Positions 1-11,218 of a stretch of DNA of 64,000 nt are shown in pieces. The notes below the pieces were generated by a model. The model worked only from the letters and a program-made list of their open reading frames with translations. It had not been told where the DNA came from and made no database searches. This DNA comes from Microstegium vimineum (taxonomy: Eukaryota; Streptophyta; Magnoliopsida; Poales; Poaceae), in NCBI GenBank assembly GCA_022036555.1, contig CM039129.1, forward strand, positions 27,702,553 to 27,766,552. Direction: 5' to 3'. Position 1 is the first letter of the stretch; each line of letters begins with the position of its first letter. The position numbers were made by a program, and so were the translations under genes.

Positions 1-857
1 TGCTGTAGTTCATAGTGGTATGGCAAGCCTACGGGAAACTGGTGAGAAAATAGTAGGGGAGCGTGCTTACCGTGTGCTGTTCGCTGGAATTTCACTGCCT
101 TTAGCAGTTACTACTATTGTGAGTGCTTTGCGTTCTTGTTTGGTCCTAAAGACAGATAGACCTCAATGATTATTAAATCTTACCATACCTTATACAGTTT
201 CAATATCTTTTTAGGTATACTTCATAAATCATCGGTATGATGGTATTCAATTATGGCAAGTTCAGGGAATCACTGGCATTCATGAGCTTGTTTGGTTCTC
301 ATCATTCATTTCGTTCTTCTTTCTGTATCCATCTACTTTCAATCTTTTGGAAGTGGCAGCTGTGGACAAGCCTAAATTACATATGTGGGAAACAGGAATA
401 ATGCGTATCACCAGACATCCACAGGTCATTAGTTCTATAAAATATGTAGATGCATTCTCTTTGATTGCATTGCAGTTTTTAATGACAACTTACAGACTTC
501 TAACCCACAATTATCCTATAGATGGTTGGTCAGGTAATTTGGTGCCTCGCTCATACACTATGGATTGGCAACTCAGTTGCCGTTGCGGCCTCTGTCGGAC
601 TTATCGGCCACCATCTCTTTGGTGCTTGGAATGGTGACAGGAGGCTGGTGTCACGGTATGGTGAGGCCTTCGAAGTCCTGAAGAAGAGAACAAGTGTTGT
701 GCCCTTTGCTGCGATCGTTGATGGACGGCAGAAACTGCCCAAAGACTATCACAAGGAGTTCTTTCGGTTACCATATATAGCAATCACAATATTAACCTTG
801 GGTGCATACTTTGCTCATCCATTGATGCAGGCATCCAGCTACCAACTTCCATGGTAA
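1..857 (+). CDS. Z-ISO: 15-cis-zeta-carotene isomerase (Z-ISO), C-terminal part
   Basis: The 3' part of a plastid membrane enzyme that isomerises the 15-cis double bond of tri-cis-zeta-carotene in carotenoid synthesis (NnrU-related, haem-dependent family). Three exons are visible: 2-118 (phase 0, enters from outside the window), 215-424 and 522-857. Introns 119-214 and 425-521 have GT/AG ends, and all three exons stay in frame. The protein reads through the motifs RITRHPQ, LAHTLW, LIGHHLFG and KLPKDYHKEF and ends in SYQLPW followed by TAA. Histidines in the hydrophobic segments fit the haem-ligand pattern of the family. The C-terminal part looks intact. The upstream exons, including the transit peptide, lie outside the window. 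Confidence 0.9.
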
Positions 858-1406
858 TGCTATAAATCTGTGTATATATATGCTCACTTGCTCAGTACTG
901 AAAGTGAAAACATGACCACGAACATAGAGAAGAGAAATATGTGCTCCCTCGGTATACCTAGATGAACGCCATGATCTTATGTGTACAAATGTACAATTAT
1001 TTATCTTAAGGGAACTTTGTATATGGCATTGGTCAAAACTTTTATCTATGGCCTACCACATAAAAGAAATCATATCATGTTGATGTCACTGTTCATAAAT
1101 TTTTAATCGAATGACAATATTCCAATAGTCTTCGGTGTGGGCCGGGCCGGCCTGTTGGACATCTGTACCGAGTCGGCACATTCATGCAAGGTAGGCCCAC
1201 GCACTGGATCACACGTGGCAATTTCTTGCGAGGGAGGCAGCAGCAAATTAACCAGCTCCACTAGCCTAGCGGGCGCCGATCCGGCGTTTGCGTTGCGTCG
1301 GCACTTGGCGGCCGGGCGCGCAAAAATAGTGCGGTTGGGCCACGCCACTCTCACGGCCGGCAGGGCGCGAGACACGTAGGTAGGTAGTGCTGGATCGGGG
1401 AGCGCG
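858..1406. other. Intergenic: Z-ISO 3' flank and COV-like gene 5' flank
   Basis: No coding exon recognised. The last 250 bases are GC-rich and probably hold the promoter and 5' UTR of the COV-like gene that starts at 1407. No convincing TATA box was seen. Confidence 0.5.
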
Positions 1407-4400
1407 ATGGCCGGCAGGGAGAGGGACCGGGAGCTGCTCCTCCCGGTGGTGGCCGGCGAGCATGTCGCCGGCGACGACGAGGAGCCGACCACTCCCGTCA
1501 TCGCCGGGCCGCCGCCGCCCACGACGTCAGCGCGCGTTCTCCACCTTCACCACCACCCCACCGGCATCGAGGTGATCGATCCGCCTCTGTCGTTCGTAGC
1601 GCTTGCTCCTGTTCGTTTTCCATGGTGCATGCAGCAAAGCATGCGCGTGGTATGAGCATTCGGCAAGGCCAAGGCGAGATGCATATAATCATGCATCATG
1701 AGCTCCGTGAATCTGGAACGTAGGAATTTTGGTGAAACCTGGTTATTGCCAGCCCGTTTTAAATAGGAGAGATTTTTCTTGTGCACACACGCGAATTTCA
1801 GACAGAGGATAGTTGGTTCAAGTGTTGCTGTTTAGTATTTTTGTCATGATGGTACTTATGGTACGTGCAGGCGTTCTCGAGAGTGATACGGAGCTGGGCA
1901 TGGAAGAAGTTTATGTCTGGATGGTGCGCACCTCGTCCTCTCGTATGAATGAACATTGTAGTTCGCATTTGCACGTCATGCATCCCTGAGCCTGAGACTG
2001 AGCACACTCTGTTCTGCAGTGTCATCCTGCTCCCGATCGCCATCACCTTCTACACGACATGGTGGTTCATCCGCTTCGTCGACGGCTTCTTCTCGCCCAT
2101 CTACGTCCATCTCGGGATACATCTCTTTGGTAATTAAATTAAATTAATCACGGTGTTGACCCAATCTGATAGCGTCATCAGCCAGCCACAGTATATTACT
2201 CATGCACGCATGAATGGTGATGGCGGGCCATGCATGATCTCTGTGCTGTGCAGGTCTCGGGTTCGTCACCTCCATCACCTTCATCTTCCTCGTGGGCGTG
2301 TTCATGTCGTCGTGTCTGGGCGCCTCCCTCCTCGGCCTCGGCGAGTTCTTCATCAAGAGGATGCCGCTTGTGAGCCACATCTACTCAGCTTCCAAGCAGA
2401 TCAGCGCCGCAATATCGCCAGGTAGGTATCAAATCAAATTATGACATAATATGCACACGCTGACACGCCAATAATTCGTCTAAATCGATCGTCTTGATTT
2501 CAGACCAGAGCTCACGAGCCTTCAAGGAGGTGGTGGTCATCCGGCACCCCCAGGATCGGCGAGTACGCGCTGGGCTTCATCACGTTGACGGTGGTGCTGC
2601 GAGGCGCCGGCGTCCCCCGCGGCGACCACCAGGACCTTGCCTGCGTCTACGTGCCCACCAACAATCTCTATCTTGGGGACATCTTCCTCATGAGCCGCGC
2701 CGATGTCATCATCCCGGACCTCTCCGTCCGGGAGGCCATCGGTAATCAACTAACGGTCTTCCTCTACTTTCCTACACGAGTTTCTTGATGTGAATGAATG
2801 GGGGTATTTTTTTTTTATCAGAGTGAAGAATCATGGACCCTTGTGTTAATATCTGTTCTTTTGGCTATAGCATATCCTTTCGAAATCAAGTACTATTCTC
2901 ATTTCATATCCTTTGTGCTTGTCATGGCTTGAATGGTTTAGGCATGTATATGTCTTTCTTATCACTAACCCATGTCTATATCATATCAAGTCATGTTTTC
3001 TCTTATCAAAAATTCACTCATTATTCTCTACTCGAGCTTGTATTGTCGTCAATCACCTAAAAGGGGAGATTGGAGAATCATGGACCCTTGTGTTTAGGCG
3101 ATTAACGACAATGTTAGGTCATTATGACTAACGTGTGTTTTGAAGAGGCAAAGTCATTTGTGTTAGATCATTAGTGATACAATTTGAATGGGCTTAATGG
3201 ACATTCATGCCCTCAAGATGGAAATCGTTTTGGTTTCAAAGGATGATGATACAAGTTGAAGACTAGGCTAGTCATTAGTGCCATAAGGTTGAGAAGGGCA
3301 CTAAGTATAGCTAGGGCTTTGTTTTTCCTTTGACCGTACTATTAAGGGGGGTATGAGATTAGTAGCTTGACCTAGGAGAGTTTAGGAAAGTGGATATATG
3401 CACACTTGTCACAACTAGTCCTAGAGACCTTGCTATCAGCCCTTGATTAACCCTAGAAATGGTAGGAGCAAAACCCCTAGAAAAGACTTAGTGAAAACAG
3501 TTAAAACAGAGGGAGAAAGAGGCTCCGGACCAGTCTGCCTAGTAGGCGTCGGACCAAGGAAAGTGGTCCGACGGTCCTTGACTTAGGTAAAAGCTCAGAG
3601 ACAGAGCTCCGGACCACCTGTTTGGAAGAGCACCGGACCATAGGCAAGTGGTCCGGTGGCCTCTGTCAGTGAAAGCCTGCCCTGGGAGTGAGCTCCGGAC
3701 TAGTCCGACGGAGGGTCCGATGGGTAGTCCGACGTTCATAGATAGAGCTGTGATCCAACTCAGTGAGCTCCCTGGCTCTGGACCTGCGCGTCGGACCAAA
3801 GCTCCGGACCAAGGAGAGTGGTCCGGAGGTTCGAAGAAGAGAAAGTGTTTTCACTCAGTGAGCACCCTAGCTCCGGACCAGTGCGTCGGACCAGGGCGTC
3901 GGACTAAGGCAAGTGGTCCGACGGTGTCTATTTCTCAGCAGAAAGTGAGCTCCGGATCAGGCTTCTTGGTCCGGTGGTGTTAGCTCCGGACTAGTCCGGT
4001 GGCTTCACAGAGAAGAGAAAAGGCAGAAAACGACTAGTTTTGGAGGTGGGGACTATTTATAGTTGCCCCCTTCGTCCTTAGGACCTCTCTTGGCCTATGT
4101 TACACCTGAGGAACCTTGGAGAGAATTCTTGGAGAGTCAAGTGCCTAGTGAGGAAGAAATTTGAGAGATTCCATCTTGTTCTTCCCTCCTAGAGTGATTA
4201 GGAGTGACTTGTGTGCATCCATCCACCTTCCTAGCCTTGAGTTGGTCAAGTGAAGGTCTTGTGCTTGTTACTCTTGGTGTTCGACAGCACCTAGACGGTT
4301 TGGTGGTGTTCGGAGGAAGTGATCGTCGGAAGATTGTCGGCGGCTCTTCTCCAAGCTTCTGTGATTGGTTGTGGGCGATTCACCGAGCCGGAGTGGCGAA

Positions 4401-4925
4401 GAATCAGCCTGTAGAGAGCACTCTACCCTTGCGCGGGTAGAGAGGGAGCTATACCTTGCGAGGTGCTCCAACGAGGACTAGGGAGGTGTGTCGACACCTC
4501 GATACCTCGTGAAAACATCGCTGCGTCACTGAGAATCTCTTTTCCCTAGCTTTTTACATTTCTGCATTATATTCCGTCTTGTTCTTTCATTTCCCACTAG
4601 AATTGCTTAGGGTGTCTTTCAATTCCATGAACTATTACCGTTTTCTAGCTAGAACACAGAACCGGTAGACACTAGGGAGTGATTGTCATTTGATAGGTTT
4701 TCATATTTGCTTTAGAAATTCAAAACAAGCCCAAATAAACCCCCTCCCCTCTTGAGTATCTTGATCCTTTCACAGAGCATGAGCTATCACTACTCTCGGT
4801 GACTGGGATTTTATTTTGTTGCAGAAATTGTTCTCTCGGGCGGCATGTCGGTGCCAAAGATCATATCAGCGGTGGAGGGGGTCGTTGGCCTCGGCGACCA
4901 TGGCCGAGCAGTCAAGGACTCGTAG
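1407..4925 (+). CDS. COV-like (LIKE-COV, DUF502) membrane protein with a frameshift
   Basis: Member of the CONTINUOUS VASCULAR RING family, endomembrane proteins linked to vascular patterning and protein trafficking. Exons: 1407-1571, 1871-1923, 2020-2129, 2254-2421, 2504-2741 and 4825-4925. Every intron has GT/AG ends and the phases agree. Family motifs in order: SWAWKKFMSG, the membrane segment VILLPIAITFYTTWWF, VDGFFSPIY, IYSASKQISAAISPDQ, CVYVPTNNLYLGD and LSVREAI, then EIVLSGGMSVPK in the last exon. The start ATG at 1407 opens the family's charged N-terminus. Exon 5 has one extra base in a run of five C near 2548, which moves RHPRIGEYALGF out of frame. Without it the gene is 278 codons including stop. 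Intron 5 is 2.08 kb because of an LTR element. Either a young pseudogene or a base-calling error. Confidence 0.82.
2824..4772 (+). mobile_element. Deleted Sirevirus-type LTR element (element 1) in a COV-like intron
   Basis: Flanked by the perfect 5-bp duplication cagag at 2819-2823 and 4773-4777. It begins with 24 bases of an LTR start (TGAAGAATCATGG...), then 3'-internal sequence (2848-3070) ending in the purine tract aaaaggggaga, then a complete 3' LTR at 3071-4772 ending in ATCTTGATCCTTTCA. Most of the 5' LTR and all coding sequence are missing, which indicates deletion after insertion. Same orientation as the host gene. The LTR is of the same family as the one at 30123-31808. Confidence 0.88.
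3071..4772 (+). repeat. 3' LTR of element 1
   Basis: 1702-bp LTR starting TGGAGAATC directly after the polypurine tract and ending TTTCA. It contains a dense cluster (about 3520-4010) of short inverted GC-rich motifs built on TCCGGACCA and TGGTCCGAC. A TATA-like ctatttatag lies at about 4050. Confidence 0.85.
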
Positions 4926-5517
4926 TTGTAGGTCGCACTTCTTTCCAACTCCTCACAGCTGACGCTTCCTTATCATTCTCATCATCATCGCAACGTGCTC
5001 CAATCTTCATCAGTCATAGGAAAATATATAGTTTAGTGTATCTAGCAATCTTTTGCTGTATAAATATATAGTTTATTACTCAGAGTTTTTGTATGAACTG
5101 ACAAAACATATTGTGTCGACAGGTAAACAGCATAAGTTTACACTGACACTCATGAGAACAGGTAAATAAAAGAAGAAATCCATGATTGGTGTGCATAATT
5201 AATTCAGCAACGTCTTGTTTCCCTGTATGAGTCTGCACAACCAAATTGACAAGTGTTACTCCACCCCAGATGCCTGAGAACGGCTTATTCAGTGATCAGC
5301 ATCGATCTTTTATTGCTCATGTTGCCTTCATTCGACATGTCGTAATTACCACAGGAACCAACCACAAAAGGCCCAAAAGTGCCAATCGTTCCCTTTCATC
5401 AATAACCATACGGCATTGCAAATTCCCAATCAGCAGTCCATGATGCTACATGCACAATTGGCTAAATCGAAAAGTCATCACACTAGCTTCTCAAATCAGG
5501 CAAGCAGCTTTTGGCCA
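4926..5517. other. Intergenic between convergent COV-like and GalDH genes
   Basis: AT-rich 3' flanks of two genes transcribed toward each other. No gene, RNA or repeat recognised. Confidence 0.5.
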
Positions 5518-8500
5518 TCAGGGTTGTTGGATGCCGCTGGGCCATGTCAGGTTCTTCACAGGCTCAAGAATTGCTTCGACTTCCCGCAGAAGTTCTTCAT
5601 CAATGCCTGATGTTGACAACTCCAGTGCAGCAGCCACATTCTCCTCCACCTTGTATCACGGAAACACAAGACGTTATAACAGAAATCACCACATTACCAT
5701 CCTAAATTTCTTCCCCAACAAGCAAACTGAATGATGCTCCATGGTGACACAAGCAACCTTTAAATGGGACTGCGAAACCCCAATGCTGGCCTTGTTTTGT
5801 AAAGTTTATACAAGATATGAGAACTGATTTGGCAATCTTTAGCTCTTCTAGTTTTTCAAGTTTACAAACCTGTACTAAGTACTAACTAACTAAATAGGAA
5901 CTAGTTTATAGATGCGATTTAAAAGAAAAACACTGGCCTCAACTAACATGGCTATCCTCAATATTACCTTATGAAGGATGAACTGCTCGACACAGTGATA
6001 AATTTATGACGACAATGAATCTATTCCTATTTAATTTCAACAAAAAAATATGAAAAATCTTTTAGGCCACGAATACAGTTCAAGCCAAATATACTAGGAG
6101 TCAACAGACCAGCTCACAGCTCACACCTGGTTTAGATTGTGGAAGTACAGAAATATGATATTCAAAATGCAAGCTAGATAACAATATTTCTTATCATTTC
6201 CTAAACCAACCAGAATATGCTCTAGCAGCTCACGAGTTTGAAAATATATTATTTATTAATCAAGCAATAATATGAATACGCTGAATAGAAGGCAAAAGTC
6301 CAAAAAGAACAGTGTACCTGTTCTGAAGAGTTCATTCCAACAAGAACTGTCGAGATTTCTTTATTCATCAAGCTATACTGCATAGATAGCTTCGTAATGC
6401 TTTTCCCCTTCTTTCTACAGTGATCTGCTGCAACCCTGCATGCTGACTGATAACAGGCAATATTATACTTGTCAAATAAATTTCTAGCATAGATTGGAAC
6501 AGTATGTATAACAAACAAACACAAAACAAAAAAAAAATCTTCAGCAAGATATAGAAGGCGACATGAACATTTGCTATGCCAAACGGAGTCCTCAATTTCC
6601 ACAGGGAGGGTTTATCCCTGAGAGTTCAGTTAAGATACAGATATCATCAAGAATATTGAGTGGGTGTGTGCTTGAGTGTGTAGGTGTGGTATTAAGTTAA
6701 TGCAAAGATACACAACTCCCCTCTGCATTCAAAAAAAAAAAAATTATTTTGGTGTCATGGCAATTGTTTAGTTCCTATGGACTGAGCTTGAATAAATTAC
6801 ACTTATGTATGATTTAGTTAGGTAGTTTTAGAATACATTGCTGTAGTATGGTGGTGTGCATCCACTGTGCACATCAATATATGCTATATTGAACTGATGA
6901 TTTGAGGACGTGATCAACAACTTGAAAACCATGTGGGACATAAGTACTCCCTCCGGCTGTTATTACTTGAGGATTCTTACAGAAAAATTGAACCAACTGC
7001 AGGACCAATTTGGCTGTCTGAAACATCAATTAATATCGACTGGAGGCAGTATCACAGGAGGTCCCAACATGGCCCATAACACAGCATAGGTGGTTGTGCA
7101 TCATGGAGCCTGCCCTGACTCTGCATACAAGGATCAGGTTTGATCCTCTATCTCTTTGCTATCTCTTCCAAAAATATCTAAGATAGATAAATTAGACTGG
7201 ATTCATAAAATTATTCAAGTATGGAACAAGATAGGATTGGATAGGCCAAAGGATGCTAGCTCAATTGGTCGAGCACTCCGGCGGCACCCTCCAGGTCCTG
7301 GGTCCCGTGGGAGCGAATTTCAGGCTGGAGGTAAAAAAATCCCCTCGCTGGCCCCGTGGGCCAAAGCACTGGTGGTAACAGCCTGTTTCCGGCCTATGGC
7401 AACGGTATCCCGGGTTACGGTGATCTGGCCTGCGGCTTTGCCTGGGCAACGGTGTCCCGGCCTGTGGACCGGCCTAGGTGACGGTCCCCACGATGTCTTG
7501 TTCCCAGTGTCGGGGCGGGGCCAGGGTTCGGAGGTTTTCTCGGTCGGGGAGCTAAGAAGTTTCTTCTTAGATGAAAACCATGGGGGCGGTCTTTCCCCCA
7601 CCGGCCGAGTTTTTTTTAAGATAGGATTGGATAGCTTGATGTCCTTGCTATCACTGTCAAAATCAAGCAATAAGAAAATTATATCTTCTTTCATCCTTTT
7701 CTCTGTTTTCCCATCTGCAGCATGCAATTGATCCCCGAAAATCATGTCCCATAACCATAGTTCAAGGAAGTTTGTCAAAGAATAGCCTGCCATCACCCAC
7801 AGCTACTAGTTTTGATGTCCCCTGGGAATATGACAAGCTGTAGATGGTGACAAGGTTGGCTCCAATGCCCCATGTATGGAAATCTCTGGACTAGTAATGA
7901 AACGGGTCGGCACTGGGAAGAAGCTTTATAACGACCCAGCTAGCATGCAAGATAATTCAACTTAACTGATTAATCGTCTTACAAGAAATGGACAAATTGT
8001 GTCATTATTGCCTGTTCAGGTTTATTAAAAGTGGTTAGAGAGGCTATGGAACTCAATAATAACACCATTGAAAGTAAAGGATGACTGCAGAGGACTGTCA
8101 ATAGGGGATAAATCTGTCAAACTATACCAGAAAAGGACTACAGTCCAAGCCACTGGGCATATTATGCAGCATCTGATGCTTTTGCCAAAACAAACAAAAA
8201 CTTGTTTTCTGGATATTTTTTTCCTAATTTTTAAATCCTACTTTCCGTAAACCAAAAATAATAGGTTTCACTAACAAAAAAAAAACAATTTTAAAGAAAA
8301 AACTAAAAATGATTGAAATGGCTTCTAACTTCCTAGTGTCCTTTGCCTTCTGTAATCCAGGAGGCTTTTCTAAAATCAGTTCCCAGCCCATATTAACTTC
8401 AAAAGAAGATCCCATAAAAAATCATCGCTTCTCTCTAGGACACAACCCACCCTAGATCAAGCCCACATTTTCAGTGAACAACCCTCCCCACCCCCCAAGA

Positions 8501-9955
8501 GAAGGACCTGGACCCTCCCTCCCTCTATCCCTTACACCTTCTCCTTGCACAAGTGGCCCGCTCAAAATCTCCTCACAATAAACCCTCAATTTTTATTTAT
8601 TCTTCTCATTTGTAACCATAAGTGCTATGTAACCTAAATCCTCAACCTCTAAAATAAAAAATATGTTTACTCGCAATCCTTGCAAACTAATGTTGCACTT
8701 TATCATGAACATTTTCCTTCACTGTGACTTGATGAAACCATCGAAAAATAAATGGATATGAATTGTACATTTTCATTTCCTAAGTAAAATTTAGGCATCT
8801 ATAGGGTTCCGATAAGCCTTTATGGAAATAGATAGGAAATGCAGAACTAAGAAAATTACAGGCCACAAGACAAAATGGTGTGGCTGTATGATTGAAATAC
8901 TAGAAAGTGATTCTAAATATGTGGTTTTGACAGTCACCATGCTTCTTAGGACAGTAAAAATGGTGTGTTTCACAACTCATAATGCAACAGACATAAAAAA
9001 ATAAAACTGTACATAAAAAGTTTGCTGTTCAATCAACAGGTACATAACAAATTTAAGGATATACCTTAAGTTCTTCTGGTGCAGGGTGCCACTCCGGTGG
9101 CCCATTATCTGTTAAAAGACCCATGGAGAGGGCGAAGCACTGATAACCCCAACACCTTTGCTCTTCAAGTATGGGAGCATATCGACAAGAGAGGTGTCAT
9201 TGACCCCGTAGTGGCAGTAAGATAGAATTACGTCCACCGAGCCTGGCGCTACCCGGTCGAGGACATAAGGGTAGATGCTGAGGGGCAGCCCGGTGATGCC
9301 AATGAACCGTGCCTTCCCACTCTCCTTAATCTTCTGGAGCGCGGGAATTGTCTCATTCACAATCTACAGTGAGAATGAGAGTCAGCGTGCCCAGATTCCG
9401 GGTTTAGCTCACTGCACGGAAGCCTGGCAATTCGTCAAACAGGTGGTGGGCGGGAGCCGTGATCGGGACCGGACCTGGTCGAGACGGGTGAACTCGATGT
9501 CGTGGGCGTAGAGGATGTCGACGTAGTCCAGCCCCAGTCGGGCGAGGCTCCCGTCTATGCTGCGTGTCACACGGTCCGCGGAGAAGTCGAAACCCTCGTC
9601 TTTGTAGCGGCCGCACTTGGTGGCGACGACGACTCGATCCCGCGGAACGGCCGCGTGGCGGAGGCAATCGCCGAGGACTGACTCCGAGATCGTGCCGCCG
9701 TAGTACCTGAGCGCGGGTCGGCATCAGTCGGCGGCGGAGGAGAGGAGAGGAGAACAGAGGGGAGGAGAGGAAAGGGGGGCGAGGGGTTTTGTACGGGGAG
9801 GTGTCGAAGAAGTTGATGCCGAGGTCGAGCGCGCGGCGGACGGCGGCGCGGGTGGTGTCGCGAGGCACGTCCCCGAAAACGTTGCCGAGCGGGGAGGCGC
9901 CAAAGCCGACGGCGCTGACGCGGAGGCCCGTGCCGCCCAACTCACGGAGCTCCAT
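5518..9955 (-). CDS. L-GalDH: L-galactose dehydrogenase (aldo-keto reductase), one base short in exon 3
   Basis: Cytosolic NAD-dependent enzyme that oxidises L-galactose to L-galactono-1,4-lactone in the Smirnoff-Wheeler ascorbate pathway. Minus-strand exons in order: 9955-9795, 9706-9475, 9363-9065, 6446-6318 and 5649-5518, all with GT/AG introns and matching phases. Motifs: GFGASPLGNVFG and FFDTSPY (catalytic Asp/Tyr region), VVATKCGRY (Lys), YVDILYAHDIEF (His), ITGLPLSIYPYVLDR, LSYCHYGVND, QYSLMNKEISTVLVGMN and VKNLTWPSGI near the C-terminus. Exon 3 is 299 bases, where 300 keeps the frame. The missing base lies near 9128-9132, just before MGLLTDNGPPEWHP, so the frame breaks there. With that base the protein is 317 residues, the normal family length. 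Pseudogene or sequencing error. Confidence 0.85.
6947..7049. mobile_element. Stowaway-like MITE
   Basis: 103-bp element flanked by TA. It has terminal inverted repeats of about 24 bases (CTCCCTCCGGCTGTTATTAC against CTGCCTCCAGTCGATATTAA). The ends match the Tc1/mariner Stowaway consensus CTCCCTCCG. It lies in GalDH intron 3. Confidence 0.7.
7245..7617 (+). mobile_element. tRNA-derived SINE with 17-bp target-site duplication
   Basis: 373-bp unit flanked by identical 17-bp copies of aagataggattggatag (7228-7244 and 7618-7634). The 5' part carries an A-box-like tagctcaattggtcgagc (near 7258). The expected B-box has lost its core: gggtcccgtggg where ggttcgaatccc would be expected. The 3' end is T-rich (agtttttttt). 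Not a tRNA gene, because no cloverleaf can form after the first arm. Confidence 0.75.
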
Positions 9956-11218
9956 GGCTCGTCAGTTTCAAGCTTTGCTGATGGGTGCGCGCGACGGATT
10001 GGATGGAGGGCCGGAGGGGACTGGAGTGGGTGCGCGACTGCGCGCCACGGATGGAGTCCATCTAGCACGTCAAGGTCAAGGTTATATTGTCACTGACAAA
10101 TGGGTCACCGAGTGACCGTAGCGCATGTCGATGGGATGACGACAAAGCTGGGCTGCTTCGGTGTCTTGCCAGCGAGGAAGCTTTTGAGCAGAGATTGGGT
10201 TGCAGGGGATCAGATCAAGGGCATGTGCTATCCATTCCTTCTCATTTGAGCTCTTTCATGTTTTTGGTCGATGCATTCTTTTTCCACATGCATTTCCTGT
10301 CCATTTCGCTAAATCAAACAAATCAAGATATTATTTGCTCTATAGTACACCCTCGGTCTCAAAATGATTATTGTTCTCGCTTTTCGAGAAATAATTTTAA
10401 CTAATTTTATATAAAAAATATTAATATTTATAGTATATAATTGATATCATTAGATAGATCGTTGAATCTATTTTTATCATAAATGATATATAAATATTGT
10501 ATGTATTTCCTATAAATCTAGTTAAACTTACGGAACAAGAATGAAATGTGTTAGTTATTTTGCGATGAAGAGTAAGTAGTAGTGGAAATGAGTTCCATTG
10601 TCCTTAGCATCCCCTTTGCTAAACTAAATAATGGCTTAGATGTTTCAAAATGGTTCATGAAGGCCGGATAAGCTTTTGTACACATGCGTTAAGGATAAAG
10701 ATCGACAATAGTCCATTAAAGTTGGTCCAGTTATAGTCCAAATGATGCATGCCACTTTTCCAAGAGGCATGTTAATCTGGTCTCATTTGTTGCCCATCAT
10801 ATATAAAGTGACCAATCTTGCTATTTTGCTACGCAAAGGATATAAAGTTGATGCACTTTGGTTACATCTGCCACTAAGGGTTCAGCAGCTATGAGTCTCT
10901 AGGAAACACCATTTTTGTGAACATCACTATTTTACAATTTTCAGGTGGTTTGCATGAAACAAATCCTATGATAGATAAAGCAAATTAAAACATTTCTCAC
11001 ATCATAACATTAAAATTCATTACACGGTTCTTAAATAAATTTAATGTATTACACAAATCCAATGGCAGAGAGAAAGACAATATCATTTGGACAAACTTTG
11101 AACATGAATTTCATGTAGATCCTCAACCCAACAAACTAGATAATGATTCTAAATTTTTAACTATTGCATGCCATTTATGTGATTTATAGCACCACATGGT
11201 GTACTTAAGGAACTCTAG
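9956..11218. other. GalDH 5' flank and EH 3' flank
   Basis: The GC-rich first 130 bases are probably the GalDH promoter and 5' UTR. The rest is AT-rich and contains one MITE at 10348-10576. No gene recognised. Confidence 0.5.
10348..10576. mobile_element. Stowaway-like MITE
   Basis: 229-bp AT-rich element flanked by TA on both sides. The left end caccctcggtctcaaaatga and the inverted right end (cttactcttcatcgcaaaat) are imperfect terminal repeats of the Stowaway type. Confidence 0.6.

Larger units (their letters stand above)
6447..9064 (-). other. GalDH intron 3 with small insertions
   Basis: 2.6-kb intron. It holds a 103-bp Stowaway-like MITE and a tRNA-type SINE (both listed separately). 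The rest is AT-rich with no recognised coding or RNA sequence. Confidence 0.6.

Noticed and set aside
7255..7330. Possible tRNA gene
   Set aside because: Only the A-box region resembles a tRNA; the B-box core is absent, no cloverleaf closes, and the 17-bp duplicates show a SINE.
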